Under the pieces are notes generated by a model. That model worked only from the letters and a program-made list of their open reading frames with translations. It made no database searches and was not told where the DNA came from. A program made the translations under genes and the position numbers. DNA of 7,810 nt from Candidatus Aminicenantota bacterium (GTDB lineage: Bacteria; Acidobacteriota; Aminicenantia; Aminicenantales; UBA8522). The stretch is from contig DQHV01000121.1 of the NCBI GenBank assembly GCA_003524335.1, positions 27,213 to 35,022 of the forward strand, given 5' to 3'. Of this stretch, positions 1 to 6,143 are shown in pieces. The first letter of the stretch is position 1, and every line of letters begins with the position of its first letter.

Positions 1-12
1 TTGAAAAAAAAG

Positions 13-36
13 CCCCAGTGGTTTATTTTGCTGGGG
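13..36 (+). promoter_or_regulatory. Hairpin overlapping the ribosome binding site of the first gene
   Basis: CCCCAG (13-18) and CTGGGG (31-36) form a 6-bp stem, extendable by G-U pairs, around a T-rich loop. The right arm covers most of the GGGGGAG Shine-Dalgarno stretch (33-39) of the glycosyltransferase at 44. In a transcript entering from the left, this hairpin would bury the ribosome binding site. Read on the - strand, the same stem is followed directly by eight T residues (complement of A4-A11), so it also resembles a Rho-independent terminator for leftward transcription. There is no - strand gene immediately to its right, so that role would concern antisense transcription. The structure is seen in the sequence; either function is inferred. 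Confidence 0.35.
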
Positions 37-43
37 GAGAAAG

Positions 44-1165
44 ATGGACGTTATTTTCTTTGGCGGGTATGATCCCGAGTATCCCCGCAATGCGGTGTTG
101 CGTCGAGGCCTGGAGCTCAACGGCGTCCGGGTCTCGGAGTGCCGGGTCCTTCCGGGCCGCCGGTTCTGGCTCCGCCATCCCGCACTCTTGCGCCGCTGGC
201 TCAGACGCCCGAAAGCGCAATCCTCGTCGCCCGCTATTCTTTTCGTCCCCGAGTTCGCCCAGAAAGACGTTCCCTTGGCCCGCCTGCTCGCCCGGCTGAC
301 ATCGCGTCGCGTCGTCTTCGATCCGCTGGCGTCCCGCTACGAGACCAAAATCCTGGACTGGCAGAGGAAGCCTGAGGGGTCTCCCTCAGCCTGGTGGAAC
401 AGGGTTATCGATCGCCGGGCCTTTCGGTCTTCCGACTTGCTCATCGCCGACACCCAAGCCCATAAGGAGTATTACTGCCGAGAGTTCGGGTTGGACCCGT
501 CGAAGATTGCCGTCCTCCCGGTCGGTTTCGACGACCGGGTCTTCTCAAAGTCATTGGGAAAAGACCTGCTCGCCGGTCAGGCCGCAGGGGCCCCGTTCCT
601 GGTCCTTTTTTTCGGATCCTTTCTCCCCCTTCATGGTGTCGCCGACATCATCGAGGCGGCCCGCCTGGTCTCTGAAGCTGACCGGTCTGTAGGTTTTCGT
701 TTCATCGGTTCCGGCCAGACCCTGGACTGCGTCAAGGCCAGGGCCGCAGAACTCGGGCTGGCCAATGCCGATTTCGAAGGCTGGCTGTGCCAGAGTGACC
801 TGGCGGAGAAGGTCGCCCGGACGGCGGACGTCTGCCTCGGGATCTTCGGCCGGACCGAGAAGGCGGAGCGCGTCGTCCCTCACAAGGTCTTCCAGGCGAT
901 GGCCTTGGGTAAACCCGTGATCACGGCCCGCACGCCGGCCATCGAGGAGTTTTTCACTGACCGGGAGAACATCCTTCTCTGCCGTAAAAAAGACCCCCGC
1001 AGCCTGGCTGAAGCCATCCTCGAGCTGAAGAGCGATCCGGCGCTGCGCGAAAGGATCGCTCACAAAGGCTATGAAATGGTCTGGCAGAAGTATCATCCGG
1101 CTGCCCTCGGCGCCGTCCTGAGGGACATCCTGGAGAAAACGGCGAATAGTGATTCTGGGGCATGA
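44..1165 (+). CDS. GT-B fold glycosyltransferase, GT4-like (group 1)
   Basis: Probable retaining, nucleotide-sugar-dependent glycosyltransferase acting at the cytoplasmic face of the inner membrane on a surface glycan or LPS core. The 373 residues fit the family length. The N-terminal Rossmann-like half opens with MDVIFFGGYDPEYPRN (glycine-rich acceptor-side loop). The interdomain linker is VLPVGFDDRVF (about 158-168). The C-terminal domain starts at VLFFGSFLPLHG (188-198), continues with FIGSGQT (220-226), and has the donor-binding segment VPHKVFQAMALGKPVIT (278-294) followed by IEEFF. In that segment the second Glu of the common EX7E motif is Gln284, a variant I believe also occurs in other PHKVFQAMALGKP-type members. 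The ATG at 44 follows a GGGGGAG ribosome site and is the first good start. The stop overlaps the next gene by 4 nt (ATGA), implying translational coupling. No membrane segment is evident. Donor and acceptor sugars cannot be told from the sequence. Confidence 0.88.
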   Translation: MDVIFFGGYDPEYPRNAVLRRGLELNGVRVSECRVLPGRRFWLRHPALLRRWLRRPKAQSSSPAILFVPEFAQKDVPLARLLARLTSRRVVFDPLASRYETKILDWQRKPEGSPSAWWNRVIDRRAFRSSDLLIADTQAHKEYYCREFGLDPSKIAVLPVGFDDRVFSKSLGKDLLAGQAAGAPFLVLFFGSFLPLHGVADIIEAARLVSEADRSVGFRFIGSGQTLDCVKARAAELGLANADFEGWLCQSDLAEKVARTADVCLGIFGRTEKAERVVPHKVFQAMALGKPVITARTPAIEEFFTDRENILLCRKKDPRSLAEAILELKSDPALRERIAHKGYEMVWQKYHPAALGAVLRDILEKTANSDSGA

Positions 1166-2001
1166 TGTCGAGCGAAGATGTGAAGAAAGAGACCCGCCGC
1201 CTTGACCTCGGACCCTACCGGGGCGAGGTCGGTGCGCAGTATGATGACCCGCTTTTCGTCGCTGCCATCGCCCATCCGGAGGAAATCTGGGCCCGCCCGG
1301 ACGCCGAGCTTCTTCTCGACAAAAGGAACCGCGTCGGGACGGTCCGGGTCCTCCTGTCCTCAGGGTTGAGCCGGGGCATCGTGGTCAAGGAGTTTTCCTC
1401 GCGCGGCATCATCCGTCTCAAGTCGCTCGTCCAGCCCTCCAAAGCGGCCAGGGCCTGGCAGGGCGCCCTGGCCTTGAATGAGAGGGGCCTGGGGACGGCT
1501 TCACCCGGGGCCTATCTGGAGAAGAGGAGTCGCGGCCTGGTTGAGCTCAGTTTCTTCTTTGCCGCCAGGATCGAAAACGCAGATGAGATCCGCGGCCTTT
1601 TCCGGAGCCTTCCGGCGGCCGACCTCGAACCGCTCCTTTCGGCGCTGGCTGCATTCTTGTCTCAATGCCATGACCGCGGCATCCTCCACCGGGATCTCTC
1701 GGACGGCAACATTCTGGTCAGGAAGGATGATTCCGGCCGGGCCGTTTTTTATCTTCTCGATACGAACCGGGTTCGTGTCCGTAAGAAGCTCGGAGGATTC
1801 CGCCGTTCGAAGAACCTCATCCGTCTCGGGGTCCCCCCGGCCTTCCAAAGAGATTTCCTGAGAAGCTATTTCGGGCCGAAGCCGCTCCGGAAAGCGCACT
1901 GGTTTTGGTACCGGATGAACAAAGTCGTTTTTACGGGCTATGTAGGCCTGAAGAAAAAATTGCGCCTGCGGCAAATCGCCCGTTTCCTGAGGATCCAGTA
2001 G
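1162..2001 (+). CDS. Lipopolysaccharide/Kdo kinase family protein (WaaP/InaA-like)
   Basis: Protein-kinase-fold small-molecule kinase resembling the lipopolysaccharide kinase family (Kdo kinase KdkA, heptose kinase WaaP/RfaP, InaA). Known members transfer ATP phosphate to Kdo or heptose of the LPS inner core on the cytoplasmic side. Visible motifs: VVKEF with Lys76 as the likely ATP-anchoring lysine; ALNERGLGTASPGAYLEKR (104-122), matching the family's 'RG-x-x-x-P-x-P' region and N-lobe strand; the catalytic loop HRDLSDGNIL (176-185) with Asp178 and Asn183; and LLDTNR (198-203), where Asp200 takes the place of the DFG Asp. Length (279 aa) is normal. The C-terminal 60 residues are rich in Arg, Lys and aromatics, suiting membrane or phosphate contact. 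Two adjacent ATGs (1162 and 1165) are possible starts; both overlap the upstream stop. The sugar phosphorylated is not determinable, and WaaP versus KdkA cannot be separated by eye. Confidence 0.85.
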   Translation: MMSSEDVKKETRRLDLGPYRGEVGAQYDDPLFVAAIAHPEEIWARPDAELLLDKRNRVGTVRVLLSSGLSRGIVVKEFSSRGIIRLKSLVQPSKAARAWQGALALNERGLGTASPGAYLEKRSRGLVELSFFFAARIENADEIRGLFRSLPAADLEPLLSALAAFLSQCHDRGILHRDLSDGNILVRKDDSGRAVFYLLDTNRVRVRKKLGGFRRSKNLIRLGVPPAFQRDFLRSYFGPKPLRKAHWFWYRMNKVVFTGYVGLKKKLRLRQIARFLRIQ

Positions 2002-2002
2002 G

Positions 2003-3274
2003 ATGACCTTCCCTTTCGCCTGGAACGACTTCGCCGACCAGCCGCACAACGTCGCTCCGCGCCGGGAGCGCCTCCGCCACCATTTTAAACATGCAGGGAG
2101 CTACTTTGGGCTGGCGGCCGCCAACTCCGCTCTCGCCATCCCGGTCTTCCTCCACTACCGGAGGTACATGAAGATGATGCACCGGCGGCCGGTCGAAATC
2201 GGGACTCCGTTTGCCGTTTCCTGTTCGCCGGCCGGAGCGCGAAACGAGGAGGTCGTGGAGTCCCTAAAGGCCGCCGGGGTCCGGCAGACCCTGGTTAGGA
2301 TTCCCTCTTGGGAGAGGGGTGGACTTTCGCGCTACCAAGCCTTTATCCGGCTGCTCCGCCGTGAGGGGCTCGATGTCGTCGCGGCTTTGCTCCAGCGTAG
2401 AGACGACGTCCTCGAGCCGGCCTCCTGGACAGGCTTCCTGGCCGATGTCTTTTCGGGATTCTCCACCCTTTGCTCTCATTTCGAGGTCGGACACGCCTGG
2501 AACAGGACCAAATGGGGCGTCTGGGACCACCGTGAGTACATCGCTCTGGCCAAAGCGGCCGTCCCCCTGGCCGAGAAGCATGGCATCCGGCTCATCGGGC
2601 CTGCCGTAATCGATTTTGAATTCCATCTCTACCCACCGGTGCTCCGGGCGGTCGCCTTCGACAAGGTGAGCTCTCTGCTCTATGTTGACCGCACCGGCGC
2701 GCCGGAGAGCGCCCAGTTCGGCTGGACCACGGCCAAGAAGGTGGCCCTCTGGAAGGCGATCGTCGATACTTCGTATCGCGAGCCCAAGAGCTGCTGGATC
2801 ACCGAGATGAACTGGCCGCTCGCAGGCGCCGGGGAATATTCCCCGGCGCCCGGCAAGCCCTGCGTCAGCGAGGAAGAACAGGCGAACTATCTGGTCCGCT
2901 ATTTCGTCATCTGCCTGGCCAGCGGCTTCGTCGAGCGGATCTACTGGTGGCAGCTGGCGGCGCCCGGCTACGGCCTCATCGACAGCCACGGCCCCGGGTG
3001 GAGGAAGCGGCCCGGCTATTTCGCCCTCCGGCAGATGGCCCGGCTCCTCGAGGGAAGTCGCTTCGAGGGGAAGGCAGATGATGCCGGAGCGGAGATTTAT
3101 TGGTTCCATAAAGAGGACCGGGAGTTTGCGGTCTGCTGGACGAGGCAGGGGGCTGTCGATCATGAATTCATCCCGGCCCCCCGTCAGATCGTCGGCCGGG
3201 ACGGAGAGGAGCGGCCGGCCGGCTCGGCCAGAGTCCGGATCGAGGAGAGACCCCAATATGTTTTTACGAGCTAA
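2003..3274 (+). CDS. TIM-barrel protein resembling clan GH-A glycoside hydrolases, altered active site
   Basis: The 423-residue protein reads as a (beta/alpha)8 barrel of the GH-A type (GH5/GH39 relatives). Strand-end segments in order are FAVSCSPAG (70-78), TLVRIPSWERGG (96-107), VVAALLQRRDD (125-135), FEVGHAWNRTKWG (160-172), RLIGPAVIDFEFH (196-208), VSSLLYVDRTG (222-232), CWITEMNWP (264-272) and ERIYWWQL, then a C-terminal beta domain. Glu268 in WITEMNWP sits where the GH-A nucleophile is expected. At the strand-4 end, where GH-A enzymes carry Asn-Glu (acid/base), this protein has His164-Ala165, so the general acid seems missing or moved. There is no signal peptide; residues 32-50 are moderately hydrophobic and could touch the membrane. 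The gene starts 1 nt after the kinase stop and overlaps the methyltransferase by 17 nt. A cytoplasmic glycan-binding or transglycosylating role is possible; hydrolysis is unproven. Confidence 0.62.
   Translation: MTFPFAWNDFADQPHNVAPRRERLRHHFKHAGSYFGLAAANSALAIPVFLHYRRYMKMMHRRPVEIGTPFAVSCSPAGARNEEVVESLKAAGVRQTLVRIPSWERGGLSRYQAFIRLLRREGLDVVAALLQRRDDVLEPASWTGFLADVFSGFSTLCSHFEVGHAWNRTKWGVWDHREYIALAKAAVPLAEKHGIRLIGPAVIDFEFHLYPPVLRAVAFDKVSSLLYVDRTGAPESAQFGWTTAKKVALWKAIVDTSYREPKSCWITEMNWPLAGAGEYSPAPGKPCVSEEEQANYLVRYFVICLASGFVERIYWWQLAAPGYGLIDSHGPGWRKRPGYFALRQMARLLEGSRFEGKADDAGAEIYWFHKEDREFAVCWTRQGAVDHEFIPAPRQIVGRDGEERPAGSARVRIEERPQYVFTS
2825..2850. repeat. Perfect 26-bp palindrome inside a coding sequence
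   Basis: Arms of 13 bp, GGCGCCGGGGAAT and its exact reverse complement, meet at a central AATATT with no mismatch and no spacer. It lies within the GH-A-like gene and encodes residues 275-283 (within AGAGEYSPAPG), a probable loop just after the presumed nucleophile Glu268. With GGCGCC at both ends and a GGGG/CCCC core it would make a very stable cruciform or RNA hairpin. No T-tract follows, so it is not a classical terminator. Function, if any, is unknown. Confidence 0.9.
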
Positions 3275-3920
3275 GGTCCCTTTCCAGGATCATGAGGTCG
3301 CCGATTACGAGCGCCGGCGGTACCGGGGTTTTGACCAGAGGATCGTCCATCGCCGGGAAGTCCGGATCCTGAAGAAGGCGTTCCGGCTCTTGGGGGCTGA
3401 ACCGCCGGCCGGGCTCCGGGCGCTCGCCTTGGATGCCCCCTGCGGCTACGGCCGTTTTTCCTGGCTCCTGCTCGAGGCCGGATATCGCCCGGTGAGCTGT
3501 GACCTGTCGCTGGCCATGGTCAGACGGGCACGGGTCAAGGATCCGGTTTCCCCTAACCCGATGGGAGTAGTCGCTAATGTCACCCAGGGCCTGCCTGTCC
3601 GCGACGGCGCCTTCCCGCTCGTCTTCTCCCTGCGCTTCTTCCATCATCTGCACCGCCCGGAAGAGAGACAGGCCGCTCTCGCTGAATTCGCCCGCGCCGG
3701 TTCCGGGTGGCTCATCCTATCATTCTATCGAGCCAACGTCCTGCATCGGGCCCAACGGGCTCTCCGCCGCCGGGTCAAACGGAGCAAGACGCGTATCAAG
3801 ATGATCACGGGCCGGGAGTTTGGTCAGGAGACGACGGGGGCTGGATTCCGAGTGGTCCGCGTCTTCCCCCTGTTCCGGGGGCTCCATGCCCATCACATCG
3901 CCCTGCTCAAAAAGGCCTAG
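3258..3920 (+). CDS. Class I SAM-dependent methyltransferase
   Basis: A 220-residue Rossmann-type methyltransferase. Motif I is ALALDAPCGYGRF (55-67), a variant of D/E-x-G-x-G-x-G in which Ala-Pro-Cys-Gly-Tyr-Gly forms the SAM loop. The end of strand 2 is SCDLSLAM (80-87), with Asp82 as the likely ribose-binding acid. ANVTQGLPVRDGAFPLVFS (106-124) gives the adenine region and motif IV, followed by RFFHHL (126-131). The ATG at 3258 is chosen because GAGGAGAG (3242-3249) precedes it at a good distance. The frame stays open upstream to an ATG at 3078, but that start would overlap the previous gene by nearly 200 nt and adds a low-complexity Arg/Ser/Gly-rich stretch. It overlaps the GH-like gene by 17 nt, implying coupling. 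Context suggests methylation of a sugar or lipid intermediate; the substrate is unknown. Confidence 0.85.
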   Translation: MFLRAKVPFQDHEVADYERRRYRGFDQRIVHRREVRILKKAFRLLGAEPPAGLRALALDAPCGYGRFSWLLLEAGYRPVSCDLSLAMVRRARVKDPVSPNPMGVVANVTQGLPVRDGAFPLVFSLRFFHHLHRPEERQAALAEFARAGSGWLILSFYRANVLHRAQRALRRRVKRSKTRIKMITGREFGQETTGAGFRVVRVFPLFRGLHAHHIALLKKA

Positions 3921-5140
3921 AAGCGGACCTTGAGCCCCACCCTCAGGCTGTAGCCGGAGAGGTCGAGCTCGGCCTTCCGGACATCAACGACTCCTGCTTC
4001 TGCCGGCTCCCTGTCCCGGATGAAGACCAGGGGAAAGATTTCCGGTCCGCCCGCAGTGGCCCGGATGCGGTAGAGCATTCCCTGCTCGCGCGATTGGTAG
4101 TTGGTCGATTCCTGGTAGAAGTCCTCACCTTCGAGGCCGTCCAGCCGGCCGTGCCTATAGGCCGCCTCGGCGATCACGGAGATACGCGAACCGAGTGGCC
4201 AATCCAGACCAAGTCCGAGCTGGTACCCGAACCCCGAGGAGCTGGCTTCGCCCGTCCATTCTTGCCAGAACTCGGTCTGCTCATACGGGTCGGGGTAGCT
4301 GAAGCGGTAGAAATAGGCGCAGCGGGCAAAGGTATAGTCGAGGCCGGCCTTCACGTAGAGAAAACGCAGCGGATAATAGAGAAGAGCAAGGCTGATGGGG
4401 GCGGCCCGGAGCCGCGGCTTAGTGGAGTATAAAGCTCCCGAGGAACCCTCTTTGTACGCCACCGAGCTCGTGGCCTCTCCGGAGGAATATTCGGCTCCGA
4501 GGGAGAGATAGAAACCGGAGGCCAAGGGGATCCGGACTTCGGCGCCGAGAAGATAGCCGAAGTGGAGGGCCTCGACCTCACCATCGCCGGCGGCGGCGAG
4601 CCGGGATTCGTAGTAGCGGGCCAACCCCTCCGCTCCATCGTTCAGGTCGCCGACCGCGGCGTGACGGCCGCCGAGCCAGAAGGCCACGCTCATCCGTTCC
4701 CCTTTCTCTATCTCGGCATCAGCCGGAGGAGTCTGACGAGGGGGCCTGCGCGGCTTGTCCCTTTTTTCCTCGACGGGCCTGACGACAACGGGCTCTTGCT
4801 CCTCGACCCGCTGTTTCTGTGGCGATGGCTCCGGCGGCGCGGCCTCTATGACCATGACCAGGCTTTCGTGAACATAGCCCAGGATAAAACCGCCGGCTTC
4901 CTTTTCCACGAGGACCGCGTACCACTCGCCCTCTTTGCTTTCCGCTTCGAGCGTCGCCCCTTCCGGAAGCTGTTGGAGGATAGCGCTCATGATGTCGGGC
5001 TTTTCGCGGATATTCGCCTGTTCGGCTGTCACCCGGAGCTTGATCCCGCCGCCCCAGACCGCCGCCGCCCCGACTAAAATCATGATGATGATAATAAAGC
5101 TGGTTTCAATGAAGAAGAGGGCCCGTCTTCTTTGGGTCAT
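3917..5140 (-). CDS. Secreted SH3-domain protein with C-terminal beta-barrel-like domain
   Basis: The 407 residues fall into four parts. A basic N-terminus (MTQRRR) and long hydrophobic segment (about 8-30) form a signal peptide or anchor. A bacterial SH3 (SH3b) domain follows (about 33-98): RVTAEQANIREKPD, LPEGATLE, EGEWYAVLV and GYVHESLV are typical of the family. Then a Pro/Glu/Arg linker (100-145), and a region of alternating-residue strands (about 148-407) such as FYLSLGAEYSSGE, FLYVKAGLDYTFARC, FGYQLGLGLDWPLG and YSLRVGLKVRF. The terminal Phe and barrel-like strands suggest an outer-membrane beta-barrel of OmpA/OmpW size. SH3b domains often bind peptidoglycan, so the protein may link cell wall and outer membrane (inference). 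The ATG at 5140 is preferred: it lies about 22 nt after the predicted transcription start with AGGGAAAG in between. An in-frame TTG at 5197 lies inside the -35 box, and an ATG at 5161 would be essentially leaderless. Confidence 0.75.
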   Translation of the reverse strand: MTQRRRALFFIETSFIIIIMILVGAAAVWGGGIKLRVTAEQANIREKPDIMSAILQQLPEGATLEAESKEGEWYAVLVEKEAGGFILGYVHESLVMVIEAAPPEPSPQKQRVEEQEPVVVRPVEEKRDKPRRPPRQTPPADAEIEKGERMSVAFWLGGRHAAVGDLNDGAEGLARYYESRLAAAGDGEVEALHFGYLLGAEVRIPLASGFYLSLGAEYSSGEATSSVAYKEGSSGALYSTKPRLRAAPISLALLYYPLRFLYVKAGLDYTFARCAYFYRFSYPDPYEQTEFWQEWTGEASSSGFGYQLGLGLDWPLGSRISVIAEAAYRHGRLDGLEGEDFYQESTNYQSREQGMLYRIRATAGGPEIFPLVFIRDREPAEAGVVDVRKAELDLSGYSLRVGLKVRF

Positions 5141-5168
5141 CCGTACTGCTTTCCCTTGCATCTTTAAG

Positions 5169-5197
5169 ATTATATATCCTTTGGTCTCGCCTATCAA
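5169..5197 (-). promoter_or_regulatory. Near-consensus sigma70-type promoter for the SH3-barrel gene
   Basis: On the - strand, TTGATA (complement of 5192-5197) is the -35 box and TATAAT (complement of 5169-5174) the -10 box, separated by exactly 17 nt. That is 5/6 plus 6/6 consensus matches with ideal spacing, and the region is locally AT-rich in a GC-rich genome. Transcription should begin near 5162, giving a leader of about 22 nt before the ATG at 5140. Confidence 0.8.
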
Positions 5198-5214
5198 CGA
5201 AGCCGCGAGCCTGA

Positions 5215-5224
5215 GGGTGCACCC
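5215..5224. repeat. 10-bp palindrome in the divergent spacer
   Basis: GGGTGCACCC is a perfect inverted repeat located 18 bp upstream of the -35 box of the leftward promoter and about 80 bp upstream of the candidate rightward promoter. Its position between divergent genes would suit a dimeric regulator site. It is short, and no second copy was noticed in the window, so an operator role is only a suggestion. Confidence 0.3.
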
Positions 5225-5303
5225 ACTTAGAATTACGTCTAGTTATGGCGGAAGGTTGCACTTTTTAAACGGACGGCGCTTTCCTTTTGGGGGCATGGAA
5301 TGC

Positions 5304-5332
5304 TTGCTAAAAATGGAGAAAAGGTGTACATT
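5304..5332 (+). promoter_or_regulatory. Candidate promoter for the DUF1573-yggT-yggU-CNT genes
   Basis: TTGCTA (5304-5309) and TACATT (5327-5332) are spaced by 17 nt, each matching 4-5 of 6 sigma70-type consensus positions. The predicted start near 5339 would leave about 16 nt before the ATG at 5355, enough for the AGGAGG ribosome site at 5345-5350. It is weaker than the divergent promoter; other starts in this spacer are possible. Confidence 0.5.
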
Positions 5333-5354
5333 TTTTTGAAAGCGAGGAGGAGCT

Positions 5355-6134
5355 ATGAAAAGGCATCAGATGGACAAGCGAGCGCTCGCCGCCGTGGTCC
5401 TCGTGGGCGCTCTGCTGGTTGTGAATACGGCCCTGGCGGCCGGCCAGCCGAAAATCAAGTTCAAGGAGACCTCCTGGAACTTCGGCAAAGTCAAACAGGG
5501 CGCGGTCCTGTCCCATGAGTTTGTCTTTGCCAACGAGGGGGACGCGACCCTGATCATCCAGAAAGTCTCCACCTCCTGCGGGTGCACGGCCGCCCTCGTC
5601 TCAGCCGACAAGATTCAGCCGGGAAAAGAGGGCCGGGTCGAGATCAAGTTCGACACCCGGGGCTATGGCGGCCCGGTCAGCAAGCTGATCTATGTGGACT
5701 CCAACGATCCGGAGGAGACGCACAGGCAGCTCGAGGTGGCAGCAGACATCGAGATCCCGCCCTCTCCCAAGATCGACCTTGATCCCTACAACTATGACGC
5801 CGGCCTGGCGGTGGAGGGCGAAGAAATCAAGGCCAACCTCCGGGTTATAAACAAAGGCGAGCTCGAATTGAAGGTCGAGTTCAACCACCGGAGCGCGACG
5901 TTTTTGAGCGGCGGCAAGCCGGTTTCGGTCCCCCTGAAGATCGCGGCCGGGAAGGAGGTCACGGTCGAGGTCCGAATCCCCACCCAAAACAAGACCGGGG
6001 TCGTCCGTGAATATATCCTGATCAAGTCCAACGACTCTATGCGGACAACCCTCTCCATGTATCTGAGCGGGTACATCATCTCCCGCGACAAGCTCAAGGA
6101 GCTTTTCGATCGCTATAAGGACAGCCTGCGCTGA
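5355..6134 (+). CDS. Exported DUF1573-family protein, two Ig-like domains
   Basis: The 259-residue exported protein has a signal peptide (basic MKRHQMDKR, hydrophobic 10-27, likely cleavage after the ALA around 27-29). The first domain (about 33-133) is DUF1573: WNFGKVKQGAVLSHEFVFANEGDATLII, the signature VSTSCGCTAA with Cys75-Gly-Cys77, IQPGKEGRVEIKFDTRGYGGPVSK and IYVDSNDPEE. A second Ig/ASPM-SPD-2-like repeat (about 137-240: YDAGLAVEGEEIKANLRVINKGE ... VREYILIKSNDS) follows without the cysteines. A short charged tail, KLKELFDRYKDSLR, ends it. The family has no settled biochemical function; the CGC pair could bind metal or form a disulfide (inference). Start choice is firm: AGGAGG lies at 5345-5350, 4 nt before the ATG. 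It is the first gene of the rightward run, and yggT follows after 9 nt. Confidence 0.88.
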   Translation: MKRHQMDKRALAAVVLVGALLVVNTALAAGQPKIKFKETSWNFGKVKQGAVLSHEFVFANEGDATLIIQKVSTSCGCTAALVSADKIQPGKEGRVEIKFDTRGYGGPVSKLIYVDSNDPEETHRQLEVAADIEIPPSPKIDLDPYNYDAGLAVEGEEIKANLRVINKGELELKVEFNHRSATFLSGGKPVSVPLKIAAGKEVTVEVRIPTQNKTGVVREYILIKSNDSMRTTLSMYLSGYIISRDKLKELFDRYKDSLR

Positions 6135-6143
6135 GACGGTAAA

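Noticed and set aside
1..29. TTGAAA-17-TATTTT as a promoter for the glycosyltransferase operon
   Set aside because: Spacing is good, but transcription would start inside the ribosome site at about 36, and the -10 box is poor. It is more likely a chance AT-rich match in the hairpin loop; the true promoter may lie left of the window.
551..1096. 181-codon - strand frame opposite the glycosyltransferase
   Set aside because: Antisense to clear GT-B motifs, no family resemblance, no ribosome site that stands out.
2264..3256. Long open frame of 330 codons on the - strand opposite the GH-A-like gene
   Set aside because: It lies wholly antisense to a gene with recognisable motifs and operon coupling, is rich in Pro/Gly/Arg/Asp as expected from a GC-rich shadow frame, and shows no domain.
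3078..3257. N-terminal extension of the methyltransferase from an upstream ATG
   Set aside because: It adds a low-complexity Arg/Ser/Gly stretch, overlaps the previous gene by almost 200 nt, and the ATG at 3258 has a good ribosome site.
4562..5077. 171-codon + strand frame opposite the SH3-barrel gene
   Set aside because: The opposite strand has an SH3 domain, a signal peptide and a strong promoter; this frame has none of these.
5141..5197. Upstream TTG (5197) or ATG (5161) start for the SH3-barrel protein
   Set aside because: The TTG lies in the -35 box and the ATG at the predicted transcription start; the ATG at 5140 gives a proper leader and a basic-hydrophobic signal sequence.
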